Assembly: GCA_021797025.1 (NCBI GenBank) | Contig: JAKAAK010000017.1 | Span: 1 to 23,008 of the forward strand | Reading direction: 5' to 3' | Length of the DNA: 23,008 bases | Source of the DNA: Thermoplasmata archaeon | GTDB lineage: Archaea > Thermoplasmatota > Thermoplasmata > Thermoplasmatales > Thermoplasmataceae | In this document: piece after piece, positions 13,831-21,568 of the stretch | Layout of the letters: the number at the start of each line of letters is the position of its first letter | Position numbering within the stretch: the stretch's first letter is position 1 | Program-made: the position numbers and the translations under genes | Notes under the pieces: generated by a model | What the model saw: only the letters and a program-made list of their open reading frames with translations | What the model was told of the DNA's origin: nothing | Database searches by the model: none

Positions 13831-14115
13831 GTGAATAACCAGGACGAATCTTCAATAAAAATATCCCTCCAGGTTTCCCTTGACCACATAGATATAGAGA
13901 TTATCAATGCAATGTCCACATCCAGGTTCCTAAAGATCCATGAGATAAGGGCAATCATGGAATATAATGGCATCTCCATCGGATACGGTGAACTCTCATC
14001 CAGGTTAAAGACCCTTTCCATTCTTTCAATTGTAGAAAAGCAGAAGACCTCAAGGGTATATTCTTATAAGCTTTCAGAAACTAATCAAATACCAGATTTA
14101 AATCATAACCTGTAA
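13831..14115 (+). CDS. Winged-helix regulator (94 aa)
   Basis: This small protein has a central winged helix: IDIEIINAMSTSRFLKIHEI as helices 1-2, RAIMEYNGISIGYGELSSRL as the turn and recognition helix, and LSILSIVEKQ plus RVYSYKLSE as the wing. It resembles PadR- or MarR-like DNA-binding domains of archaeal mobile elements. GTG start, supported by a TATA box at the right distance. Its 3' end overlaps, on the opposite strand, a short remnant of a repeated protein (14081-14135). Confidence 0.72.
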   Translation: MNNQDESSIKISLQVSLDHIDIEIINAMSTSRFLKIHEIRAIMEYNGISIGYGELSSRLKTLSILSIVEKQKTSRVYSYKLSETNQIPDLNHNL

Positions 14116-14135
14116 TCCTGGTTAGATCTTTCTTT
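14081..14135 (-). pseudogene. Repeated protein remnant, copy 1
   Basis: The minus-strand frame KKKDLTRITGYDLNLVFD ends at a TAG (14081-14083). It matches LEDLTRIKGYDLTWYL at 14688-14783. Across the ten shared codons, three of the four changed codons are synonymous, which points to past selection on protein. It lacks a start and overlaps the 3' end of the winged-helix gene. Confidence 0.35.
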
Positions 14136-14151
14136 TTTTTAAGCAGTGAAA

Positions 14152-14160
14152 TTTATATAA
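14152..14160 (+). promoter_or_regulatory. TATA box of 14180 gene
   Basis: TTTATATAA is centred about 24 bases before ATG 14180, at leaderless spacing. The paralogous gene at 14827 has TTTATATA at the same distance. Confidence 0.55.
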
Positions 14161-14179
14161 TACTATCAGATGTATTCTT

Positions 14180-14356
14180 ATGGACTCATTAAGGTTCAAG
14201 GAAATGTTTTACGTTGATTACAGCCTGGGATACACTATCATTAAACAGTATGGCCTCACAGGCAAGGATAAGGAAAAAATAGAAGGTATGAAGATGGACC
14301 CGGGCATTAAGGATGCAATATATGAAATCCTAGGCATTGGGCCTGATAAAAATTAA
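14180..14356 (+). CDS. Small protein, paralogue 1 (58 aa)
   Basis: Unknown family, but clearly duplicated in this window. YSLGYTIIKQYGLTGKDKEK and IKDAIYEILGIGPDKN correspond to segments of the 66-residue protein at 14827 (YLIKKYNLTKTDKEKI, LKRAIYEILSIDSDKH). It is helical, acidic-basic mixed, without cysteines. A leaderless promoter precedes it. It converges with the CopG-like gene on the minus strand (18 bases between stops), an arrangement reminiscent of small plasmid modules such as toxin-antitoxin or copy control, though no toxin motif is visible. Confidence 0.6.
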   Translation: MDSLRFKEMFYVDYSLGYTIIKQYGLTGKDKEKIEGMKMDPGIKDAIYEILGIGPDKN

Positions 14357-14374
14357 TAGCAATTGGTTAAAATA

Positions 14375-14626
14375 TTATTGAATATTCACTGAAATATTTG
14401 TTTTTTTATCCTTTTCTTTGTTAATGTGTTTCCTGTGTCCTGGAACTGCATAAACCACAGAAGCGGTATCTATCCTCATTGAACTTATAATCATTTTTAT
14501 ATTTTTGTCGTGCAATATTATGCTTTCTATTAATCTTGATTTACTCATCATTTCCCCATCAGCAAGTATGTTTAGGGCCTTATCCACTTCCATATCTATT
14601 GAAATTGATATCTTTTTTACTACCAT
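14375..14626 (-). CDS. Ribbon-helix-helix (CopG-like) regulator
   Basis: The N-terminus of this 83-residue protein, VKKISISIDMEVDKALNILA followed by SKSRLIESIILHDKN, is a textbook ribbon-helix-helix domain: one beta strand that pairs in a dimer, then two helices. The C-terminal half is basic and unassigned. Such proteins are plasmid copy-number regulators or antitoxins. It faces the 58-residue gene. A remnant of its C-terminal end seems to occur opposite the paralogue at 15037-15120, so the two-gene module was duplicated as a unit. Confidence 0.75.
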   Translation of the reverse strand: MVVKKISISIDMEVDKALNILADGEMMSKSRLIESIILHDKNIKMIISSMRIDTASVVYAVPGHRKHINKEKDKKTNISVNIQ

Positions 14627-14687
14627 AGTATTACTTACTTTATATCGTGCATTAGTATTTATAATTTTTTCCTATATATTATCAGGC

Positions 14688-14783
14688 TTATTTAATTTCA
14701 TTCCTGAGCTTCTTGACATATTTAACCAGGTACCAGGTTAAATCATAGCCCTTAATCCGGGTAAGATCTTCCAGCTTTCTATT
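14688..14783 (-). pseudogene. Repeated protein remnant, copy 2
   Basis: This is an open minus-strand frame of 31 codons between stops, without a start: KLEDLTRIKGYDLTWYLVKY then VKKLRNEIK. The first half repeats the remnant at 14081-14135. The ending LRNEIK recurs as FRNGIK at 15350 and FRNEINAKLK at 16079. It looks like the C-terminal end of a lost gene family member. Confidence 0.4.
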
Positions 14784-14798
14784 TTAAGCATACGATAA

Positions 14799-14806
14799 TT
14801 TATATA
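14799..14806 (+). promoter_or_regulatory. TATA box of 14827 gene
   Basis: TTTATATA is centred 24 bases before ATG 14827, at leaderless spacing. Confidence 0.5.
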
Positions 14807-14826
14807 CAGATTATAGATGATTAATT

Positions 14827-15027
14827 ATGATTTCATCTGAGACAAAGGAGTTGTTGTCAATAGTTATAAAAGAATCTTTATTCCGTAACTATTCGGCTGC
14901 AGAATATCTTATTAAAAAATACAATTTAACTAAAACAGACAAGGAAAAAATAGACAAAAACATTACAGATGAAAAACTTAAAAGAGCAATATATGAAATA
15001 CTAAGCATTGATTCTGACAAGCATTAA
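14827..15027 (+). CDS. Small protein, paralogue 2 (66 aa)
   Basis: This is the paralogue of the 14180 gene with a slightly longer N-terminus (MISSETKELLSIVIKESLFR). The conserved parts are YLIKKYNLTKTDKEKI and the C-terminal AIYEILSIDSD. It lies 647 bases downstream of the first copy. The DNA before both genes (AAATCATA..TTAATCC..GATCTT) and after both (a TGGTTA..ATTGAATA stretch) is also similar, so a whole unit was duplicated. It is helical and charged; function unknown. Confidence 0.6.
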   Translation: MISSETKELLSIVIKESLFRNYSAAEYLIKKYNLTKTDKEKIDKNITDEKLKRAIYEILSIDSDKH

Positions 15028-15036
15028 TATCAATGG

Positions 15037-15120
15037 TTAGAAAATAATTGAATACGCCGCCATTGCTGAATCCTCTGCGGTTATACTTACAATATATTTT
15101 TTGTTTTTCCCATTACGCAT
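15037..15120 (-). pseudogene. CopG-like gene remnant
   Basis: This 27-codon frame (MRNGKNKKYIVSITAEDSAM and a short tail) sits, relative to the second paralogue, where the CopG-like gene sits relative to the first. Its KNKKYIVSI resembles the KDKKTNISV ending of that protein, and the surrounding DNA is similar. No ribbon-helix-helix domain remains. Confidence 0.3.
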
Positions 15121-15349
15121 TATCTTATAAAAATTTAAATTATCTGCCCCTTCCCATTGTTAGGCTTCACTTTTTAATTAATTTTTTATTGTTTGGTGTA
15201 ACCATAATATTAGCGGTGATTTAAGATTTTTATTCATTTATATTTTTAATAATCTCACTTGTTTTCCTACCATTCTCTATTAATTATTTGTTAAAATTTT
15301 TTGAAAGCTCATTAAATATAACAGAATCATTGAAAGGGAAATTATAAGC
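15121..15349. other. AT-rich stretch, no gene seen
   Basis: No coding frame of interest is seen on either strand. It lies between module remnants and is probably decayed sequence. Confidence 0.4.
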
Positions 15350-15424
15350 CTATTTTATTCCATTCCTGAACCTCTTCAGCATTTCAGGATCCTTTAATAT
15401 CTCCTCTAAAACATTCTCAATTAA
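15350..15424 (-). pseudogene. Repeated C-terminal tail, copy A
   Basis: The minus-strand frame LIENVLEEILKDPEMLKRF then RNGIK ends at a TAG (15350-15352). It is nearly the same as the tail at 16079-16195 (LIENVLEEILKDPELLNEFR). There is no start, and the upstream frame is closed. It is the C-terminal remnant of a duplicated gene. Confidence 0.45.
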
Positions 15425-15437
15425 TTTTTATGGTCAG

Positions 15438-15468
15438 TATATATTATATAACTTTATATATTATATAA
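15438..15468 (+). promoter_or_regulatory. Promoter with direct repeats of TA operon
   Basis: The 14-mer TATATATTATATAA occurs at 15438-15451 and 15455-15468, with the spacer CTT between them. A TATA box (TTTATATAT, 15453-15461) centred 26 bases before ATG 15483 falls at the junction. Paired sites over the promoter fit autorepression by the antitoxin, although the low complexity tempers this. Confidence 0.4.
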
Positions 15469-15482
15469 TAATATATAATATT

Positions 15483-15746
15483 ATGAACAATAATTCGATT
15501 ATACATTATCCAAGGCTTGATACAGTAATTATGGTAGAAAATAAAATAAAAAGTGAGGAGGAATGGGAATCAAAAAGGCAGCTGTGGCTATCCCTTGACA
15601 AGAGAATAATGTACCAGACATTCAATGTTATTATTTCATATTTACAGGATTCAGGCAAAATAGTGATAAAGAATGGAAAAATAATATGGATCTGGAATCC
15701 AGAACTTGTTAAAAGATACAGCAACAGCAGCCTGGTGTTGAAATAA
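15483..15746 (+). CDS. Antitoxin-like winged-helix protein
   Basis: This 87-residue protein begins with the PRLDTVIMVENKI motif. The rest (RQLWLSLDKRIMYQTFNVII, SYLQDSGKIVI, GKIIWIWNPELVKRY) forms a winged helix-turn-helix. This family is commonly found in archaea directly before RelE/ParE-like toxin genes, and that is the case here: its stop overlaps the toxin start (TAATG). It should bind the AT-rich repeats before it and, in an intact system, neutralise the toxin. It appears intact while the toxin is interrupted. Confidence 0.72.
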   Translation: MNNNSIIHYPRLDTVIMVENKIKSEEEWESKRQLWLSLDKRIMYQTFNVIISYLQDSGKIVIKNGKIIWIWNPELVKRYSNSSLVLK

Positions 15747-16072
15747 TGGATAAGAAGATTTATGTGGCCTTTGCAGATGAAAGCATTAAGGAAGCTTACA
15801 TTAAAACAAAAGATGGGGATCCAAGATTATATAAATTCCTTGAAAGGGCAACAGACGATATAAAAAAGGATCCATTCTGCGGAATACAGATACCAAAAAA
15901 TCAGATTCCAAGAACATATAAACAGAAATAAGGCATAGATAATTTATGGAAATACAATCTACCAAATGCCTGGCGGTTAATATATTCCGTTGCCGGCGAT
16001 GATATTGAGATAATAGCAATACTTTTTGAATGGCTTCCACATAAGGAATATGAAAAGAGATTCCATTATTAA
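15746..16072 (+). pseudogene. RelE/ParE-type toxin, interrupted by a stop
   Basis: This is a toxin of the RelE/ParE superfamily. Intact members inhibit growth, typically by cutting ribosome-bound mRNA or poisoning gyrase. The frame runs MDKKIYVAFADESIKEAYIK to IPRTYKQK, hits TAA at 15929-15931, and continues in the same frame as GIDNLWKYNLPNAWRLIYSV, AGDDIEIIAILFEWLPHKEY and EKRFHY to a second TAA (16070-16072). Homologues have Tyr at the interrupted position (K-Y-G-x-x-NLWKY), so a single base change TAT/TAC to TAA explains it. The core strands and the HKEYEKRF C-terminal active region lie after the stop, so the product should be inactive unless the stop is read through. Confidence 0.8.
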
Positions 16073-16078
16073 TATATA

Positions 16079-16195
16079 TCATTTTAATTTTGCATTTATT
16101 TCATTCCTGAATTCATTCAACAATTCGGGGTCCTTTAATATCTCTTCCAGGACATTTTCTATTAATTTAGACTTGAAAGATTCCGGAGCAGCCTT
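16079..16195 (-). pseudogene. Repeated C-terminal tail, copy B
   Basis: The minus-strand frame KAAPESFKSKLIENVLEEIL then KDPELLNEFRNEINAKLK ends at a TGA (16079-16081). A TAG closes the frame upstream; a neighbouring frame continues as LWDLDLEGC, which suggests a frameshift. It is homologous to the tail at 15350-15424 and is the most complete of the copies. It converges with the toxin gene. The parent gene family is not recognised. Confidence 0.45.
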
Positions 16196-16359
16196 CTAAA
16201 TCCAGATCCCACAATTTATGGCATATAATTTCCGGGAGATGTAAGGAAGTAGAAAATAGAAATACCACTTCTCAATCCTAGCTATATCCGAGCAAAAAAA
16301 TAAGGCTGATTACTTATATTTTTGACAAAAAAGTGTATTTTCTTTATATACTTTTGATA

Positions 16360-16518
16360 ATGAAAGCAGTTAGAGGTATAATTCTACCAGAAATATCTTT
16401 CAATACTGGAAACCCCTTTAAAACTGCCTCAAATTTTGCAACTAGAGGCACATATTTAGTTTGTCTTAAGACATCAATTCCTAACGCATATTGCAAGATA
16501 AATATCTGGGGGAACTAG
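16360..16518 (+). CDS. Truncated homologue of acidic element protein
   Basis: This 52-residue frame reads MKAVRGIILPEISFNTGNPF, KTASNFATRGTYLVCLK and so on. It matches the element protein at 8917-9135 over ILPEI-x-FN-x-x-NPFKT-x-x-NF-x(4)-TY-x(3)-L, and the DNA is also clearly related. The acidic Pro-rich tail of that protein is missing; an unrelated-looking end (SIPNAYCKINIWGN) replaces it. A TTTATATA box (16343-16350) lies only about 14 bases before the ATG, so the start is uncertain; GTG 16333 is in frame. It is probably the broken remnant of a second related element. Confidence 0.5.
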   Translation: MKAVRGIILPEISFNTGNPFKTASNFATRGTYLVCLKTSIPNAYCKINIWGN

Positions 16519-17092
16519 GAGGAAATGAAATTAATTTTTTGGACCCCAGATTATGTAAATAAGAAATGTACCAGAGCCGATTAGTATTGCTTTTATGCAC
16601 CTCAAGGTACCGTTAACTAATCGTTTTTATCTGTAAAATGCTATTAATTATTTACATATAGATTTTCGTATTACTTTATTATCGTTATTATATAATAGGG
16701 GCATGAGTCACTATATCTCATTTTTAGGGTTTTAAATTTGCCTTCACTAGATTCTCATATGCCTAATATCATATTTAAGCCCCATACGTCACGCTTGAAA
16801 CACCAATTAGTATCGGGAATATCGGCACCTGTAAGATTGGAAAATAGAACATTATAATTAAAAACTGTATGTGGGGAAAATGAAGGCGCCGTATATATTA
16901 AGTATGACTTTAAAAGGAAAAAGGGCTCTGTCAATTCTATCATAGCATTGATTATACTACTTAAAAATTTCATCCTCCAGGATAGAATAATATGATAGGA
17001 ATGGAGGCACACAAAATGTGTACGGAAATTTGCAACGCCTAAAAAATGTATTCCTAAAGGTATAAATAAATTAATATTGGAGATACATTGGT
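16519..17092. other. Gene-poor region with inverted repeats
   Basis: I see no convincing gene. An 8-bp inverted repeat CGATTAGT (16578-16585) / ACTAATCG (16616-16623) encloses GGTACC and is followed by a T-rich stretch; it could be a terminator or an element end. A hydrophobic minus-strand frame at 16755-17012 has no homology or promoter that I recognise. CACAC-AAAAT-GTGTAC lies at about 17007-17021. Confidence 0.4.
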
Positions 17093-19645
17093 CTATTCGT
17101 TTTTCCTATCTTTAGAATCATCAGCTATGAAAAACTCAATAACCTTTTCGAAATTGTCAAAATGATATCCGTTAAATTCTTTTTCATCAACTCTAACATA
17201 TATCCACTTATCTCCTGTAACTCTTTCTGCGTCTTCGCACCACAGCCCGGCTCTCTTATCCTTGAATTTCACATCTACATCCTCCTCTCCCTTAGTCTCT
17301 GCTATTACGTATTTGTCCTCCATCTTCACAACAAAGTCCGGGTAGTAATGCCTAAGGTTTCCGTCTGAATCCCTGTATTCTATGTAGAACCCGATCTTCC
17401 TGGAAATCTTTGAAAATGCTTTGACGTCATCTGCAGAGTCCAAAAAGCGGGAAAAGTTAACCTCAAGGTCATTATCGCAAGGGACATAGTTAAAAATACA
17501 CTTATTCGCCTGATAAACCTTCTTTGTCCAGACAAAAGGCTTTGTTTCCGAGATCTTTATCCTGTCAAACTTACTGACATCTCTCTCAGTAAATGCAAGG
17601 TTCTTCAGGTTTTCTACAAAGATTTTTATAATTTTGTCCTCCACTTCTGGTTGGCTTATCTGGAATAGAACTCTTGGATCCTCTATATTAACTTCCTGAT
17701 CAAACAGTTTTTTCTGTATGTAATCCTTTACAATTGGATATAGATCGGCAAACATATTGGAAAGATTGAGCTCATTGAGTATTCGTCCAGTGTAATATGC
17801 TATTACGCTTTTCACATCCTGTGGTACGGGAAGATTCCAACTCCTCTCTATCTGTACAGCTCCAGTTACCATATCAATAGCCCTGTATGTTGTTTTGAAA
17901 ATCTTATTTTTGAGCTCTATCCAAAGCATTGGAATGTTGTCTATTAAATTTTCATTAATTTCAAATTCCCTTACTATTATGGCAGGCGTAAGTATTGGGA
18001 TTTCTATATCAAAATCTATTTTGTCTAAGTCAACGAATACCGTTGTTATATTGATTTGATTTCCAAGGTTTGCGCGTCCAAATGTTATATTTTCATCCTT
18101 TTCCAGCTCTTCTATGATCTGCATTAGTCCGGGCGGGCCTATCACTTCTAGAATGTTCACGAAGTCTTTTACACTGGCATTCTCATCTGGGAACATCCTT
18201 CTGAGCCCCCTTCCAATTACTTGCTCTGGAAGAACGTTTCGTTTAGAGGTATATGACCTTAGGCCCACTATGATATTTACGTTGCGAACATCCCAGCCCT
18301 CATTTAGCATCATGGTGCTTACAATAACCTCGTATTTGTTCTCATCACTATCAACTGTCTGGGCAAATTCTCTTGCCTCTTCAATATCAGATTTCGTCAC
18401 TTCACCTGAGCTATCCGTATGTATCAGTAGAACCTTTCCCGAGATCTGTGGCAAAGTTTCAAGGTATTCCTTTAACTGATCTGCCTGCTTGTTGTCTGGG
18501 CACTGAAAAAATAATATCGGTTTCTTATTCAACCTTGCCAGTGCATCTTTGTATTCCTGCCACCTCTTGATACCAGAATCGATCCATGCTCTGTACCGCT
18601 CAACAATATTGGTGGATGTTATCTCAGCCGCATTTTCGACTATACCCTTTAGAGGTCTTTTCACTATGTTCATTTCTATAGCTTCTTTCAGTGTAAAGTC
18701 AACTATCAGCCAAGGGAATAATGCTCCATTTTCCCCTCTTGGTGTGGCCGAAAAATCCAGTTCCGCGTTGAAGCCTTTACCGTACTTTAATTCAAGATCC
18801 TTATGAAGATCAATGAGTATCTGTTTCCATTTCTTCTCATAATTATATATGTGGTGTGCCTCGTCCTTCAGAATCATTATGTTAGGTATCTTTTCCAAAA
18901 CTTCTTTTATTCTGTTCTCCTGGGCAATGTTAGTTCTATTTACCTCCTTCAGATCGAGAACTTCATCAACGAATTTGTCTGCCTCTTTTTTCCTAGTGGC
19001 TTTATCCTGGAGCTGCTGAACATTTGTCAGAAATAGGACAGAATCAGGTATGCTGTTTATAGGATCCTCCTTTAGAATAACCTTAAGATCAAATTTATCT
19101 AACCATTCTGGCGGGATCAAAGGTATTTCATGGAAGATTTTACCGTCCTGATAATCCCTCTTCAAACGATCATAAATCACATTCTTCTCTCCTGCAATCA
19201 TCAAAAATTTGGAGGTGTAATCCTTATCGTTCTCAAACCTATGATTAAAGTACTGCCAAACAATTGCCAGAGCTATGACATAGGTCTTTCCAGAGCCAGT
19301 TGCCATCTTAAATCCATATAGGGGATAGATGTCTACATTAGGATCGAAATATTGAGGGCCATCACCGAATTCCCTTGCCAGATCTAGAAACCTTCTTTTC
19401 TCCATAACCTCATAGACGTAGATCAGTGTTTCGATTGATTCTCTTTGGGCATACCAGAATTCAAAGTTCTCATTATTTACTAAATGGTCCTCATTAAACC
19501 AGAAATTTAGCAGCCTTTTTGTTGTCTTTGTTGTGTCGGGGTATCCGGAATCTCTCCAATCTTTAACGGCAGGTCTTAACTTATTCACCAGATAAGCCTT
19601 GCTTTTGTCCCTATTTTGTGGCAATAAAATGTCTGTCGGGTTCAT
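17093..19645 (-). CDS. Type III restriction enzyme, Res subunit
   Basis: This is the ATP-dependent translocase and nuclease subunit of a type III restriction-modification system. The SF2 helicase core shows a Q-motif-like YAQRESIETL (65-74), Walker A ATGSGKT (115-121), DEAH (261-264), SATPRG (299-304), motif V VSTMMLNEGWDV (442-453) and motif VI QVIGRGLRR (475-483). Near the C-terminus, YPDFVVKM and IAETKG (Asp770, Glu783, Lys785) form a PD-(D/E)xK nuclease centre. At 850 residues it is within the family range. The start ATG 19645 overlaps the stop of the methyltransferase gene by ATGA. All catalytic motifs are intact, so the enzyme should cut DNA carrying two unmodified inverted sites, in complex with Mod. 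Confidence 0.92.
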   Translation of the reverse strand: MNPTDILLPQNRDKSKAYLVNKLRPAVKDWRDSGYPDTTKTTKRLLNFWFNEDHLVNNENFEFWYAQRESIETLIYVYEVMEKRRFLDLAREFGDGPQYFDPNVDIYPLYGFKMATGSGKTYVIALAIVWQYFNHRFENDKDYTSKFLMIAGEKNVIYDRLKRDYQDGKIFHEIPLIPPEWLDKFDLKVILKEDPINSIPDSVLFLTNVQQLQDKATRKKEADKFVDEVLDLKEVNRTNIAQENRIKEVLEKIPNIMILKDEAHHIYNYEKKWKQILIDLHKDLELKYGKGFNAELDFSATPRGENGALFPWLIVDFTLKEAIEMNIVKRPLKGIVENAAEITSTNIVERYRAWIDSGIKRWQEYKDALARLNKKPILFFQCPDNKQADQLKEYLETLPQISGKVLLIHTDSSGEVTKSDIEEAREFAQTVDSDENKYEVIVSTMMLNEGWDVRNVNIIVGLRSYTSKRNVLPEQVIGRGLRRMFPDENASVKDFVNILEVIGPPGLMQIIEELEKDENITFGRANLGNQINITTVFVDLDKIDFDIEIPILTPAIIVREFEINENLIDNIPMLWIELKNKIFKTTYRAIDMVTGAVQIERSWNLPVPQDVKSVIAYYTGRILNELNLSNMFADLYPIVKDYIQKKLFDQEVNIEDPRVLFQISQPEVEDKIIKIFVENLKNLAFTERDVSKFDRIKISETKPFVWTKKVYQANKCIFNYVPCDNDLEVNFSRFLDSADDVKAFSKISRKIGFYIEYRDSDGNLRHYYPDFVVKMEDKYVIAETKGEEDVDVKFKDKRAGLWCEDAERVTGDKWIYVRVDEKEFNGYHFDNFEKVIEFFIADDSKDRKNE

Positions 19646-21507
19646 ATTTTCACCTTCAGAACTTTGTTTGTGTCGTTGCCAAAGACATCCACAACCTTCA
19701 CCATCACTTGGTATTCTCCATGTTCATCGTATGTGTGCTTTGCCTCATAATCAACTTTAAGATCTTTCTTTGTTCTGTAGCTCTGCCACTGGTTATGGAA
19801 CGTATCTCCCTTAAAATCCCAGTCAGTAGCCCAGTAATCGACAAGTTGTCTTGTATCGTTTAAGTTCTTAAGGACATCTAGAACATCCGGGGAAGGGTTT
19901 ATGTTAAAATCCTCAATTTTTAAAGTTAATTCACTTCCAGATCTGTTTTTAGATATCTTTAAGTAAGCAAGTTCATTGAATTTAATAGATGAGATGAGAC
20001 TTTTCTCAATAACCTGATCCGGTATCTTAAGTAGCTTAAGGTCAAAGTTGGTGCCCGCCAATGCTGATTTGAGCTCGTTGACATTAGGTATCTGTATTAG
20101 CCTGAGGTCAACTCCCTCTCTTTCTGCCACCTTCTTGGCTAGTTCGTTAACTTCGTAATTCCATTCCCATCCAAGGACATCAGCTCTATAAAAATCATTG
20201 TTAATAGACTCCGTGATAAAGTTCCTGATTTCATCCATAGATACAGGAGAGTTACTTGTTCCCACGTGAACTGCCCTCTGGTCCTTTGAGGCATGAATAT
20301 ATCTGAAACCGTTAACCGGTTTTGCTTCATAAAGTTTTATCATAAACGTAAGGTAGTCCTGTGGATTCTCCTTCCAGTAAGCGAGTTCGTAGTTTCCTAT
20401 ATTCCATATTTCAAACGGCCTCGCTGGCTTTCCATAACTATCTTTCTTATCATCTACAAAATCCTTTGAATTATGAATATCAAGCAGCCTTTTCCTTGTA
20501 ACCTGGATTGCGTATTTTGAGAGGTCAGATCCGATCCACCTTCTACCAAGTTTTTCGGCTACCGCCAATGTAGTTCCAGAACCGCAGAAAAAGTCTGCCA
20601 CTATATCTCCTAAATTTGAAGAAGCTTTTATGATGCGTTCAAGTAATCTTTCTGGTTTTTGTGTTGAGAATCCTAGAATTTCATTTCTAATCCTAGCTAG
20701 CACCGGAAAATACCACCAATCTTCAGGAATCTTACCTTTTGTTAGATCTGCTGGTGTACCTTTAAAACCTGTACCTTCACTCTCAAATTTCCCCGCTGTC
20801 GTGGGATCATATGGGATCCTTATCTTATCAACGTTAAATGACCACTCTTGAGATCTAGAATACCACAGAATGTTATCATGTTTACGACTAAATTGCATTT
20901 GTCCAGGGGAACTTGGTCCAGTATACGACCATATTATTTCATTTCTAAAATTATCGTATCCGAATATCTCATCCATCATTATCTTTATATAATGGCTAAC
21001 ATGCCAATCTAAATGAACATAAATTGACCCGTTTTCAGCTAAAAGTTCCCTCATCAGAATTAACCTTTCATACATATATTTTAAGTAAGAAGCAATTCCA
21101 CCGCTCCAAGTATCTTTATATGCTCTTTGCTCAATTATTGAAGGTTCTTTCTCCACCTCAGTATGGTCTACCTCTGTTTTGTACGAAAAATCGGCACCAG
21201 TATAAAAAGGTGGGTCGATGTAAATTAGATTTATTTTTCCCGCCAAGCCCTGCTTAAGAAGTGAAGACATCACGAGCTTGTTATCTCCCCATATTAATCT
21301 ATTCCTCCAGTCCACCGGGTAATCCTCAGGCCACTCATCCTCTGGAAACAGCGATTTGTTTAAGCCACCCTTGGCTCGTGGCTTGTTAACTGTTTCAACA
21401 ACCTGAAATGGTAAATTTGGGTAATCTATTGGAGTTTTATGGCCTAATTCCATTTTTTTATACTTATCATGCCATAGAAGTTCTACATATTTATCATCTT
21501 TTTCCAT
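19642..21507 (-). CDS. Type III DNA methyltransferase, Mod subunit
   Basis: This adenine-N6 DNA methyltransferase of the beta class provides sequence recognition for the type III system. The catalytic motif IV DPPF (98-101) precedes the AdoMet-binding motif I DFFCGSGTT (305-313), and TQKPE (282-286) is motif X. The region between about 110 and 280 carries the target-recognition part. The C-terminal 250 residues are extra and end in a beta-rich stretch (YQVMVKVVDVFGNDTNKVLK). 621 residues is normal for Mod. The start is supported by a Shine-Dalgarno AAGAGG seven bases upstream and a TATA box (21549-21556). The recognition site cannot be predicted from sequence. Confidence 0.92.
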   Translation of the reverse strand: MEKDDKYVELLWHDKYKKMELGHKTPIDYPNLPFQVVETVNKPRAKGGLNKSLFPEDEWPEDYPVDWRNRLIWGDNKLVMSSLLKQGLAGKINLIYIDPPFYTGADFSYKTEVDHTEVEKEPSIIEQRAYKDTWSGGIASYLKYMYERLILMRELLAENGSIYVHLDWHVSHYIKIMMDEIFGYDNFRNEIIWSYTGPSSPGQMQFSRKHDNILWYSRSQEWSFNVDKIRIPYDPTTAGKFESEGTGFKGTPADLTKGKIPEDWWYFPVLARIRNEILGFSTQKPERLLERIIKASSNLGDIVADFFCGSGTTLAVAEKLGRRWIGSDLSKYAIQVTRKRLLDIHNSKDFVDDKKDSYGKPARPFEIWNIGNYELAYWKENPQDYLTFMIKLYEAKPVNGFRYIHASKDQRAVHVGTSNSPVSMDEIRNFITESINNDFYRADVLGWEWNYEVNELAKKVAEREGVDLRLIQIPNVNELKSALAGTNFDLKLLKIPDQVIEKSLISSIKFNELAYLKISKNRSGSELTLKIEDFNINPSPDVLDVLKNLNDTRQLVDYWATDWDFKGDTFHNQWQSYRTKKDLKVDYEAKHTYDEHGEYQVMVKVVDVFGNDTNKVLKVKI

Positions 21508-21548
21508 TTTATAGCCTCTTTCTTAACTCTATAAATACCATAGAAGCG

Positions 21549-21556
21549 TTATATAA
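21549..21556 (-). promoter_or_regulatory. TATA box of mod-res operon
   Basis: TTATATAA lies about 45 bases before ATG 21507, giving a transcript with a short leader of about 20 bases that carries the AAGAGG ribosome binding site (21515-21520). Confidence 0.55.
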
Positions 21557-21568
21557 GAATATTTGTGA

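Noticed and set aside
14100..16200. CRISPR array
   Set aside because: The repeats here are diverged gene-sized units several hundred bases apart, not short identical repeats with uniform spacers. No array occurs elsewhere in the window.
16755..17012. 85-codon minus-strand hydrophobic frame
   Set aside because: No TATA box or ribosome binding site at the right distance, no recognisable family, and composition as expected from AT-rich non-coding DNA.
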